Shown here in pieces: positions 54,270-62,759 of a stretch of DNA of 64,000 bases. Made by a program: the position numbers and the translations under genes. Position 1 is the stretch's first letter. The number at the start of each line of letters is the position of its first letter. A model generated the notes under the pieces. It was not told where the DNA came from and did not search any database. It worked only from the letters and a program-made list of their open reading frames with translations. The stretch covers positions 350,618 through 414,617 of the forward strand of contig NZ_LMGI01000003.1 in assembly GCF_001427105.1 (NCBI RefSeq). The letters run 5' to 3'. Source of the stretch: Sphingopyxis sp. Root154 (lineage in GTDB: Bacteria; Pseudomonadota; Alphaproteobacteria; Sphingomonadales; Sphingomonadaceae).

Positions 54270-55412
54270 TCAGTTCCGCGCGCTCGTTCGGGAGACCGAG
54301 TTCCCGCCTTCGGGCCGGACAGGCGATATGGCTTCACGCCATTCGCGAATAAGATGCTCGCGACGGGCCCGATCCTGCAGGCTTAGCAATAGAGGCGTGA
54401 CCGATGCTTGCGCAAGCAGCCGGTCGGCCTGCGCGGCGGCGAGCTTGGGCGACATTCCGGGGGGTACGAGGTTGTGGCCTGCAATCGCTCGCGCTTCGTC
54501 GGACACCAGGAATTGGGCAAGTTTTAGCGCCCTGTCCGGATCGCGCGGGCGCTTGGGCAGCATGAATGACAAGGTCTGCAGCGCCTGATAATCGTCGGGC
54601 AGGATCACTGTGATCCGGCTCCCTGCACGCTGTGCTTTGTAGGCATAGGAGAGCTGTACATTGTACGCGAAGAAAATCTCGCGGCGATCGAGGGCGTCGA
54701 CCATCACGTTGGAGCAGCAGTAAAGGCGAATGTTGGAGCGTCCCAGACCTTCTAGCAGCCGGCCGTAAAGCGCATCCTGATTTGAATCGGATGCGGCCAG
54801 GTCGTAGCCATCAGCAGACAGTTCGATGTCGTATGTGCCGACGCGGGCGCGGTCACTGGGAAACCCGCGTAGCCAGTCGAGCAGGGCGATATGGCTGGGC
54901 GGCAGCGGTCCCTCAAGCTCCCGGGTGAACACGAACACTGCGGGCTCGACCGTGAACGCAACCACCTGATCGCGCCAGCTTGCCTTTGCCGGTGCCGCCT
55001 GGCCGATAGCGGAGGGAAGCGTTGTAGCGCAATTCTCGTTGGCGAGCCGCACGAGATGGTCCGTCGAGGAGGTGAGATAGATATCTGCCGTACGCTCGCG
55101 CTGCTGGCACGCCCATAGTGCGCGTTCAAGAAGCGCGTCATTACGTGACTGGATATACACGAGCGAAAGACGGGGATTGTGCCGTTGGAAGGCGAGGAGA
55201 AATGGGCGCATGAAACCCGCCTCGATTGACCCCGAAATCACTAAGGGCAGGCCTTGGTCATCTTCGTCCGCCGGGAGATAGGTGACCAGTGCCCCGGCAG
55301 GCGGCGAGTAATCGCCTTCCGGATCGCGATCGGACGCGGCGTGGAACGCGACCGCCCCTCCGATTCCCAGAAGGAGTATGGCAGCCCCGATGATGGCGGG
55401 CAGCCGCCTCAT
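54270..55412 (-). CDS. type-2 periplasmic binding protein, probable accessory sensor
   Basis: 380 residues from ATG 55412. An N-terminal membrane/signal segment (IIGAAILLLGIGGAVAFHA) precedes a PBP2 fold (LVISGSIEAGFMRPFLLAF, FTVEPAVFVFTRELEG, LPDDYQALQTLSFMLPKRPR), similar to AfuA/Fbp-like proteins. It overlaps the kinase stop by four bases and has no permease or ATPase of its own. As in the PgtC and HptA systems, it probably presents a ligand to the kinase rather than to a transporter. Confidence 0.8.
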   Translation of the reverse strand: MRRLPAIIGAAILLLGIGGAVAFHAASDRDPEGDYSPPAGALVTYLPADEDDQGLPLVISGSIEAGFMRPFLLAFQRHNPRLSLVYIQSRNDALLERALWACQQRERTADIYLTSSTDHLVRLANENCATTLPSAIGQAAPAKASWRDQVVAFTVEPAVFVFTRELEGPLPPSHIALLDWLRGFPSDRARVGTYDIELSADGYDLAASDSNQDALYGRLLEGLGRSNIRLYCCSNVMVDALDRREIFFAYNVQLSYAYKAQRAGSRITVILPDDYQALQTLSFMLPKRPRDPDRALKLAQFLVSDEARAIAGHNLVPPGMSPKLAAAQADRLLAQASVTPLLLSLQDRARREHLIREWREAISPVRPEGGNSVSRTSARN

Positions 55413-56821
55413 GCCGCCTTCTCCAGCGGTGCGGACCGAGCCACGATGAAGCTGATTTCGAAAAGTTTCTCCGCCGTCCACGCAAAGGCGAGCATGCCGC
55501 CATGGGCTTTCGCGACATCGGCGGCAATCGATAGACCCAGCCCGGCGCCCTCGCCCTCAGTTCGCGGAAGCTGGAACGGCTGCGTCGCTGTGTCCCAGAG
55601 CTGAGATGCAATCCCCGGTCCGTCATCGGCGATCGCGATGCAGATTTGATCCGATCCTTCGTCGATCCGCACGCGCAGCATCGTCACCGCGCCGTGCGTC
55701 ACTGCATTGTTGACGAGGTTCGCCAGTGCCTCGCGCAGATTGATGTCATCGCCCGGAACCGGGATGCGCGGGGCCGCGTAGTCGAACTCGACGACGAGGT
55801 CGCGACTGAGCGATTCGGGGACAGCATCGCGGAGTACATGGCGCACGAGCTCGACGAGGTCGACTTCCTGGTGCGGAATGCGGTCGATGCGATAGCTGAC
55901 CATCGCCTGGCCAAGCAGTTGATGCGTCAGGCGGCTGATCTTGCCAAGATGCGCGCGGATCCGCTCGACGCGTTTGCGGCGGGATTGCGCCGTCTGGTCG
56001 GTCAGGAGCAACTCGGTCTGTGCGCCAAGCGCGGCGAGCGGCGTGCGGATTTGATGCGCTGCCACGCCCGCGAAATTCTGCAGCTTGTTCAAACGCTCGT
56101 TGAGGCGGTGGAAAGTGTGGTTGATCGTATCCACCAGCGCTCGGGTTTCCGTAGGACTCTCGACCTCGATGGGCCCCATATCCTGGGCTCGCCGCGACGA
56201 GAGCGCGTGCCCGATGCGATCGAACGGCCGCAAGGCGCGTTTGACAGCCTCGAGCGATGCTAGGAAACCGAGCGCCGCGACAAAGATGATGATCGCGCCG
56301 ATCCGCAGCATCAGCCGCGCTACAAGTTGGTAGCGAGCGCCCAGCGACTGGGCGACGACGACGCTGCTCCACCCCTTGGTATCGAGCGAGGCGATGAAAC
56401 GGTGAATGGTGACGGTGCGCATCGTCTCGCCGTCATCATCGATATAATCGAGCGATGGCAGCCCATCAACCTGGTGTCTAGATCCAGGCAAAAGTCCCGG
56501 CTCCCCCGTCAAAAGCGAACCATCGGGCGCGCGCACCGCGAAGAAAAAGCGGTCGTCCTTCGATTGGGCGAGCGTTTCGAAGGCGGAATCGGGCGGAAGA
56601 ACCGAGTACTGGCCGTTTTCGGCGGTAATAGCTTCGCTGATCTGGGTCGCCGAACTGATCAGGAGTTGGTCGTAGGCATCGGTGGCGGCTCTTTTGGAGA
56701 GTGTCCAAGCCGCCGCCAGTGCGCCCAGAGCGCCGATCAGGAAGACCGTTGCGAGCAGCAGGCGCAGCCTGCCGAAAATGGAGGGGGGAAGTTCGAGGCG
56801 GGAGGCAAGAGCGACCGTCAT
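55409..56821 (-). CDS. TctE-like sensor histidine kinase
   Basis: 470 residues. Two membrane helices (LLLATVFLIGALGALAAAW and LRIGAIIIFVAALGFLASLE) flank a periplasmic sensor domain of about 140 residues. HAMP-like linker, phospho-acceptor box FAGVAAHQIRTPLAALGAQ, then N-box (REALANLVNNAV), DDGPGI and GAGLGLSIAADVAKAHGG. TctE kinases sense carboxylates or sugars with a binding protein. Overlaps both neighbours by four bases. Confidence 0.92.
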   Translation of the reverse strand: MTVALASRLELPPSIFGRLRLLLATVFLIGALGALAAAWTLSKRAATDAYDQLLISSATQISEAITAENGQYSVLPPDSAFETLAQSKDDRFFFAVRAPDGSLLTGEPGLLPGSRHQVDGLPSLDYIDDDGETMRTVTIHRFIASLDTKGWSSVVVAQSLGARYQLVARLMLRIGAIIIFVAALGFLASLEAVKRALRPFDRIGHALSSRRAQDMGPIEVESPTETRALVDTINHTFHRLNERLNKLQNFAGVAAHQIRTPLAALGAQTELLLTDQTAQSRRKRVERIRAHLGKISRLTHQLLGQAMVSYRIDRIPHQEVDLVELVRHVLRDAVPESLSRDLVVEFDYAAPRIPVPGDDINLREALANLVNNAVTHGAVTMLRVRIDEGSDQICIAIADDGPGIASQLWDTATQPFQLPRTEGEGAGLGLSIAADVAKAHGGMLAFAWTAEKLFEISFIVARSAPLEKAA

Positions 56822-57483
56822 GTCTCGACGATATGATAGCCGATCCCGCGTTGCGCGGTGATCTCGACCCCGGAGCCGGCCAACTTTCGCCGAAGCCGAG
56901 TGATGAGGACCTCGATGCTGTTCTCGGTCGGTTCAGCGCTGAAGCCGAAGAGTTGGTCAAGCAGCTGCGCCTTGCTGAAAACCATCGTCGGTCTTGCGAG
57001 GAAGACTTCCAGCAGCGACAGCTCGCGCCGCGTCAATTTTGCCGGAACATCGTCGATCCGGACGGTGCGGGCCGATCGATCGAAAACCAGTTTTCCGCAT
57101 TTGAGTTCTGCGGCACGCCCGCCCGAATGACGCCGCAGCAGCGACCGCACCCGCGCTTGCAGTTCGCGAAAGTCGAACGGCTTCACCAGATAGTCGTCGG
57201 CGCCCATATCCAGCGATCCGATTCGATCGTCGATCGCGGATCGCGCGGTCAGGATCAGGACCGGCGTTTCGCATCGGCGCTCGCGCAGGCGCCTCAGCAG
57301 GGTCAGCCCGTCGAATCCAGGCAGCATGAGATCGAGCACGACGAGCTGATAGCCGGTATCGCGGAGCCATTCGTCGGCGGTTTCGCCGTCACGTGCCCAA
57401 TCGACGGCGTGGCCCAGCGCTTCGAGGCATTCGACGACGCCTTCGCCGACATCGGCCGTGTCTTCGACGACGAGAATGCGCAT
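56818..57483 (-). CDS. OmpR/TctD-family response regulator
   Basis: 221 residues. Receiver domain with acidic residues in VVEDTADVGEG, phospho-Asp51 in VVLDLMLPGFDG and Lys in DYLVKPFDFREL; winged-helix output domain with LTRREL, FSAEPTENSIEVLITRLRRK and GIGYHIVE. It is the cognate regulator of the overlapping kinase and probably activates the divergent sugar ABC operon 309 bases away. Confidence 0.93.
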   Translation of the reverse strand: MRILVVEDTADVGEGVVECLEALGHAVDWARDGETADEWLRDTGYQLVVLDLMLPGFDGLTLLRRLRERRCETPVLILTARSAIDDRIGSLDMGADDYLVKPFDFRELQARVRSLLRRHSGGRAAELKCGKLVFDRSARTVRIDDVPAKLTRRELSLLEVFLARPTMVFSKAQLLDQLFGFSAEPTENSIEVLITRLRRKLAGSGVEITAQRGIGYHIVET

Positions 57484-57673
57484 TCAATTCTCCGTTCGGT
57501 GCGCGGCGGGAAGGCGAGCTTCCAACCGTAAGAATCAGGTGTTTAACGCTGAAAAAGCGCCATTTTTTTGTGATTGAATAACGAACTCCTATGGGTGCGG
57601 CACGCCGCCAAATGGTGGCGCATCTGCATGGAAATGACGTCGTCCGTCAATCGACGATCGATCAGGGGCTTAA

Positions 57674-57710
57674 CCTGACACGCTCTCGAGGCTTCTTTCG
57701 GATTGTCAGG
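57674..57710. promoter_or_regulatory. inverted repeat CCTGACA-N23-TGTCAGG, candidate TctD operator
   Basis: CCTGACA (57674-57680) and TGTCAGG (57704-57710) are perfect inverse copies whose centres are 30 bases apart, close to three helical turns. They lie between the response regulator and the sugar-binding protein. The remaining part of the 308-base gap shows no gene. Confidence 0.45.
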
Positions 57711-57791
57711 ATAATGAAAGTTTGGGCTCCCATCTGGGCAGCAACAGCGAGCCTCGATGTTCGCGATCAATGATAAGGGGAGGCCGCAGGC

Positions 57792-59105
57792 ATGCGGGCA
57801 GGTTGGGCATTATTGGCGGTGATCGCATTGTCGGGCTGCGCGCCGGACGAGGGCGCGCGCACGACGCTGACGATTGCTACCGTCAACAATGGCGACATGG
57901 TCCGCCTCAAGGGGCTTGCCGCGGGTTTCGAAGCCGGGCACCCGCGCATCAAACTCAAATGGGTGGTGCTGGAGGAGAATATTCTCCGCCAGAAGGTGAC
58001 GACCGACGTCGCGATCCGCGGCAGCCAGTACGACGTCGTCATGATCGGCGCGTATGAAGTGCCGATCTGGGCAAAGCGGAACTGGCTCAAGTCCCTCGAC
58101 GACCTTGGCCCCGACTATCGCGCCGACGATCTCATCGCGCCGGTTCGCGCGGCGGTGTCCTATCGCGGCGTGCAATATGCCGCGCCGTTCAACGCCGAGG
58201 GTACGATGATCATGTATCGTACCGATCTCTTCCGGCGTGCCGGGCTGACCATGCCTGCCAGGCCGAGCTGGGAAGATCTGGCGCGTGCGGCGGAAGCGCT
58301 GAACGATCCGGATAGCGGCGTCTACGGCATCTGCCTGCGCGGCAAGGCGGGATGGGGCGAGAATATGGCTTCGATCCTCACCGTCGCCCATTCCTATGGA
58401 GCCCGTCTGGTCGACGACAAGTGGCGGCCGCAGTTCGACTCTCCCGAGTGGCGCAAGGCGATCGACATGTATGTCGGCCTGCTGCGGCAATGGGGGCCGC
58501 CGGGTGCCGCCGCGAACGGCTTCAACGAAAATCTCGCGCTTTTTTCGCAGGGGCGCTGCGCGATCTGGTTCGATTCCACCGTGGCGGCGCCATTTCTCAG
58601 TGATCCCGAAACGTCGAAGGTGGCCGATCGCGTCGGTTTCGCACCGGCCCCCGACCAGGGGCTCGGGCGTAGCGCGAACTGGCTGTGGACCTGGGCATTC
58701 GCCATACCGGCCAGCTCGAAGAAAGTCCCGGCCGCGAAAGAGTTCATCAGCTGGGCGGCGGGTCCTGGCTATGCCGCGGTTGCTGCCCGGCGCGCGGGCT
58801 GGCTTGCCGTGCCGCCAGGAACCCGCCTGTCGCTCTATCAGAGTCCCGCCTATCGGCGTGCGGCGCCATTCGCCGACGTCACGCTGCAGTCGATCAATGC
58901 CGCCAATCCTGGCAAGCCCTCCCGCCTGCACGTGCCCTATATCGGGGTGCAATATGCCGCGATCCCCGAGTGGCAGGGGATCGGAACGGAGATCGGCCAG
59001 CAATTCTCCGCTGCGATCGCCGGACGCGTGTCAACGGGCGACGCCCTGGCCGAGGCACAGGCCGCGACCCGGCGCCAGCTCACCGACGCGGGATATTATC
59101 AATGA
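57792..59105 (+). CDS. extracellular sugar-binding lipoprotein (CUT1-type)
   Basis: 437 residues. Lipobox LSGCAPDE. PBP1 features include VNNGDMVRLKGLAAGFEAGH, YDVVMIGAYEVPIW, PFNAEGTMIMYRTDLFRRAG and GRCAIWFDSTVAAPF. It captures a sugar or polyol for the ABC importer encoded downstream. AGGGGAGG precedes the ATG. Overlaps the first permease by four bases. Confidence 0.9.
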   Translation: MRAGWALLAVIALSGCAPDEGARTTLTIATVNNGDMVRLKGLAAGFEAGHPRIKLKWVVLEENILRQKVTTDVAIRGSQYDVVMIGAYEVPIWAKRNWLKSLDDLGPDYRADDLIAPVRAAVSYRGVQYAAPFNAEGTMIMYRTDLFRRAGLTMPARPSWEDLARAAEALNDPDSGVYGICLRGKAGWGENMASILTVAHSYGARLVDDKWRPQFDSPEWRKAIDMYVGLLRQWGPPGAAANGFNENLALFSQGRCAIWFDSTVAAPFLSDPETSKVADRVGFAPAPDQGLGRSANWLWTWAFAIPASSKKVPAAKEFISWAAGPGYAAVAARRAGWLAVPPGTRLSLYQSPAYRRAAPFADVTLQSINAANPGKPSRLHVPYIGVQYAAIPEWQGIGTEIGQQFSAAIAGRVSTGDALAEAQAATRRQLTDAGYYQ

Positions 59106-59989
59106 CTGCCGGCGTTGCTATTCGCCAGCGCAGCTATTTGCAGGGGCCGGGCCGCCTCCTGCTGGCTCCCGCGATCCTTCTGCTGCTCGCGGCGTCGATC
59201 GCGCCGCTGCTCGTGACGATCAAATTTTCGCTGAGTGACTATCGGCTGCTTTTCCCTGACAGCAGCGGCTTCGTCGGATTGAGCAACTATGCGCGGCTTG
59301 TAGCGAGTCCCGATTTCGTGCCTGCGCTCGTCAACACGCTGATGCTGATCGCGGTCGTGCTCGCGGCAAGCATCGCCGGCGGCCTCGGGTTGGCGCTGCT
59401 GCTCGACGGCCCGGTGATCGGGCGGGGGGGGCTGCGGCTCCTCGTCATATCGCCCTTCTTTGTCATGCCGCCGGTCAGCGCGCTGCTCTGGAAGAATTTG
59501 CTGATGCAGCCGGTGTCGGGCTTCTTCGCCTGGCTGGCGGCGCTTTTCGGGCTCCCGGCGTACGACTGGTTCTCGCATGCGCCGCTGCTGTCGATCGCGC
59601 TGATCGTCGCCTGGCAATGGCTGCCGTTCGCGGCGCTGATCCTGCTCACCTCGTTGCAATCCTTCGACCGCGAATTGCGCGAGGCGGCGCAGCTTGACGG
59701 AGCCTCGGCGGCCGCGATCCTGCGCCACCTCTTGCTCCCGCATCTCGCGCGCCCGATCGCCATTGTCGTGATGATCGAGACGATCTTCCTCATCGGGGTC
59801 TTCGCCGAAATCCTCGTGACGACCGGCGGCGGCACCGCCAGCACCGACCTGGCGTTCCTCGTCTATTCGCAGGCGATGCTCCAATATGACATCGGGGCCG
59901 CTTCCGCCGCCGGGCTGGTTGCCGTCGTCTTCGCGAACATCCTTGCCATCTTTCTTATCAGGGCGGTCGGCCGCTCGCTGGAGGCATGA
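59102..59989 (+). CDS. sugar ABC transporter permease (MalF-like)
   Basis: 295 residues with six membrane helices and the EAA loop REAAQLDGASAAAILRHLLL that contacts the ATPase. The N-terminal APAILLLLAASIAPLLVTIKFSLSDY is typical of MalF/UgpA proteins. Four-base overlaps on both sides. Confidence 0.93.
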   Translation: MTAGVAIRQRSYLQGPGRLLLAPAILLLLAASIAPLLVTIKFSLSDYRLLFPDSSGFVGLSNYARLVASPDFVPALVNTLMLIAVVLAASIAGGLGLALLLDGPVIGRGGLRLLVISPFFVMPPVSALLWKNLLMQPVSGFFAWLAALFGLPAYDWFSHAPLLSIALIVAWQWLPFAALILLTSLQSFDRELREAAQLDGASAAAILRHLLLPHLARPIAIVVMIETIFLIGVFAEILVTTGGGTASTDLAFLVYSQAMLQYDIGAASAAGLVAVVFANILAIFLIRAVGRSLEA

Positions 59990-60813
59990 TGCGCACGCGC
60001 CGCAGACATCGCGCGATCGCAACCATGTTCGCATGGGCCGCGTCGCTCACAATCGCTTTTCCATTGCTCTGGACGCTGCTGACGAGCTTCAAGACCGAAC
60101 TCGAAGCCGTGTCCTTTCCCCCGCGCTTCCTCTCGTTCGACTGGACGCTTGCGAACTACCGCGGAATCCTCGCCGAGGGAGACTATCTCCATTCGCTGGT
60201 CAATTCGGTGATCGTCGCGGGCGGATCTTCGGCTCTGGTTCTTGCGCTGGCGATCCCGGCTGCCTGGTCGATGGCGTTCGCGCCGACGCACCGGACGCGC
60301 GGTATCCTGCTCTGGATGCTGTCGACCAAGATGCTGCCGCCGGTCGGCGTGTTCATTCCGATCTTCCTGTTTTACCGCGATTGGGGGCTGCTCGACAGCC
60401 GGACCGGGCTGGTGCTGCTGCTCGCGGCCGCCAATCTGCCGATCGCGGTGTGGATGCTCTTCTCCAATTTCCGTGAGGTGCCCGGCGAAATTTTGGAGGC
60501 ATCGCGCATGGATGGCGCCTCGCTGTGGCAGGAACTCGTGTCGGTGCTCGCGCCGCTAGCGCTGCCGGGCATCGCGTCCACCTTCTTCCTGGTCTTCACG
60601 TTGGCGTGGAACGAATCCTTCTGGACCCTCAATCTCGTGACCACCGAGGCCACGCCGCTGACCGCCTTCATCGCCGCCTTCTCGAGCCCCCAGGGGCTGT
60701 TCTGGGCACGCCTGTCGGCGGCGTCGATCCTGTCCATCGTCCCGGTCCTGCTGATCGGCTGGCTCTGCCAGCGGCAGCTCGTTCGCGGTCTTACCTTTGG
60801 AGCTGTCAAATGA
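59986..60813 (+). CDS. sugar ABC transporter permease (MalG-like)
   Basis: 275 residues with six helices. MalG-type features are FPLLWTLLTSFKTELEA, the EAA loop ILEASRMDGASLWQELVSVLA and FTLAWNESFWTLNLVTTE. It forms a heterodimer with the preceding permease. Confidence 0.93.
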   Translation: MMRTRRRHRAIATMFAWAASLTIAFPLLWTLLTSFKTELEAVSFPPRFLSFDWTLANYRGILAEGDYLHSLVNSVIVAGGSSALVLALAIPAAWSMAFAPTHRTRGILLWMLSTKMLPPVGVFIPIFLFYRDWGLLDSRTGLVLLLAAANLPIAVWMLFSNFREVPGEILEASRMDGASLWQELVSVLAPLALPGIASTFFLVFTLAWNESFWTLNLVTTEATPLTAFIAAFSSPQGLFWARLSAASILSIVPVLLIGWLCQRQLVRGLTFGAVK

Positions 60814-60832
60814 TTGATCGGACCCGTTCGCG

Positions 60833-61876
60833 ATGAGCGGCATTGTCCTTGAAGGCGTAACGAAGCGTTTCGGTGACCATCTGGTGACCGATGCCATCGA
60901 TCTCGTCATACCCGATGGCGCGTTCACGGTTTTCGTCGGCCCGTCGGGTTGCGGCAAGACGACGCTGCTGCGGCTCATTGCCGGGCTCGAGGATATCGAC
61001 TCGGGCCGGTTGCTGATCGACGGGGTCGATGCCGCGCAGACGTCACCCGCGGCGCGGGGGCTGGCGATGGTGTTCCAGTCCTACGCGCTTTATCCGCACA
61101 TGACGGTGCGCGCCAATCTCGGCTTCGCGCTCAAGGTCGCGCGCCGGCCGCGCGCCGAGATTGCAGAGCGCACCGAGCAAGTCGCCGAAATGCTCAACCT
61201 GACGCCGTTTCTCGATCGGCGTCCAGGGGCCCTGTCCGGCGGGCAGCGGCAGCGCGTCGCAATCGGCCGGGCACTCGTGCGCGAACCCAAGGCGTTCCTC
61301 TTCGACGAACCGCTTTCCAACTTGGACGCGGAACTGCGCGCGCAGATGCGCATCGAGATCCGGCGTCTCCAGCAGCAACTGGGCATTACGGCGATCTACG
61401 TCACCCACGACCAGGCAGAGGCGATGACAATGGCCGACCGGATCGTCGTCTTTCGCGACGGCCGGGTGGAGCAGGCGGGCTCGCCGGGCGAGATCTACCG
61501 CAACCCCGCGAGCCGTTTCGTGGCGGGTTTCATCGGTTCGCCGCGCATGAATTTCCTTGGCGGCGCGATCGCCGCCAAACACGGGGCGGTGACGATCGGT
61601 GTCAGGCCCGAGCATCTGGCTATCGATCCCGCCGGGACGATATCGGCCGCGGTTCAGGCCATCGAATATCTTGGCAGCGACAGCTTCGTTCATCTGGGCG
61701 CGCAATCCGGCGAAACGCTCATCGCCCGCGGTGTGCCCGACCTCGACTTTCGCTCCGGCGATACCGTCCAGCTGCGTATCGCGCCGGGGGCCGTCCACCG
61801 TTTCGACGCCGACGACCGCGCCATGCCGGCGCCGGCGCCGGCTCCTGGGGCCAACATTTTTGAGGAGACCGTCTAG
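60833..61876 (+). CDS. MalK/UgpC-type ABC transporter ATPase
   Basis: 347 residues. Walker A GPSGCGKTT, MVFQSYALYPHMTV, signature LSGGQRQRVAIGRAL, Walker B AFLFDEPLSNLDAEL and H-loop YVTHDQAEAMTMADR, then a C-terminal TOBE regulatory domain (IGVRPEHLAIDP). It energises the sugar importer. The stop overlaps the SDR start by one base. Confidence 0.95.
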   Translation: MSGIVLEGVTKRFGDHLVTDAIDLVIPDGAFTVFVGPSGCGKTTLLRLIAGLEDIDSGRLLIDGVDAAQTSPAARGLAMVFQSYALYPHMTVRANLGFALKVARRPRAEIAERTEQVAEMLNLTPFLDRRPGALSGGQRQRVAIGRALVREPKAFLFDEPLSNLDAELRAQMRIEIRRLQQQLGITAIYVTHDQAEAMTMADRIVVFRDGRVEQAGSPGEIYRNPASRFVAGFIGSPRMNFLGGAIAAKHGAVTIGVRPEHLAIDPAGTISAAVQAIEYLGSDSFVHLGAQSGETLIARGVPDLDFRSGDTVQLRIAPGAVHRFDADDRAMPAPAPAPGANIFEETV

Positions 61877-62643
61877 TGTATATTGATCGTTTTCGTCTGC
61901 CTCAAAAGGTCGCACTCGTCACCGGCGGTGCTGGCGCGATCGGACTTGCGATTGCCGATGCGCTGCTCGAGGCCGGCGCAACGGTGATTCTCGCCGATCG
62001 GGCAGCGGGGCCGCTGGACGAGGCGCTGCGCGAACGGCCCGGAGCGCGGCTTTCCTCCGCTGTTTTCGATGTCACCGACCCCGACGCGGTAACCGCCGCG
62101 ATCGACGATGTGGTCGCGCGGCACGGCCGCATCGACGTCCTCGTCAACAATGCCGGCATTGCGCGCAGTGAAACGCCCGCGGAAACCGTCCCCGACGAAC
62201 ATTGGCGCAACGTCATCGACGTCAACCTCAATGGCACCTTCTGGTGCGCGCGTGCAGCGGGGCGGCACATGCTGGCGCAAGGCAGCGGCGCCATTGTCAA
62301 TGTTGGTTCGATGAGCGGCTTCATCGTCAACCGCCCGCAGGAACAGAGTTTCTACAACGCCTCCAAGGCGGGGGTCCATCATCTGACGCGCTCGCTCGCC
62401 GCCGAATGGGCGCCGCGCGGTGTCCGGGTGAACGCCGTTGCGCCGACCTATATCAATACCCCGCTCAACGCCTTCGTGAAGACCAAACCGGACATGTACC
62501 ACCGCTGGATCGACGGTACGCCGATGGGCCGGATGGGCGAGGTCGATGAGGTGGCGGCGGTGGTCCTGTTCCTGGCGTCCGACGCATCGAGCCTGATGAC
62601 GGGAAGCATCGTCCTCGCCGACGGTGGCTATTCCTGTTGGTAA
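61876..62643 (+). CDS. short-chain dehydrogenase/reductase
   Basis: 255 residues from GTG 61876. Rossmann motif TGGAGAIGLA, NNAG (VLVNNAGIA), catalytic Ser in NVGSMSG, YxxxK (Y-N-A-S-K), and the C-terminal GSIVLADGGYSCW. Its translational coupling to the sugar ABC operon suggests it oxidises the imported polyol or sugar, as SmoS does for sorbitol. The precise substrate is unknown. Confidence 0.92.
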   Translation: MYIDRFRLPQKVALVTGGAGAIGLAIADALLEAGATVILADRAAGPLDEALRERPGARLSSAVFDVTDPDAVTAAIDDVVARHGRIDVLVNNAGIARSETPAETVPDEHWRNVIDVNLNGTFWCARAAGRHMLAQGSGAIVNVGSMSGFIVNRPQEQSFYNASKAGVHHLTRSLAAEWAPRGVRVNAVAPTYINTPLNAFVKTKPDMYHRWIDGTPMGRMGEVDEVAAVVLFLASDASSLMTGSIVLADGGYSCW

Positions 62644-62759
62644 AGATTCGTAGATGAAATAATACATCACAGTGGAAACAGAATAAAATCGGGTATGTAA
62701 CAAATATATAATAATATTTCTAAAATAGAAAATAATGATTCGTGGTGAGGATATTGGTA
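62644..62759. other. AT-rich intergenic spacer
   Basis: 116 bases, roughly 70% A+T in otherwise GC-rich DNA, with TATATAATAATATTTC around 62706-62721 and an inverted repeat GATG/CATC at about 62654-62669. It probably holds a promoter for the SGNH hydrolase; no defined operator is recognised. Confidence 0.5.
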
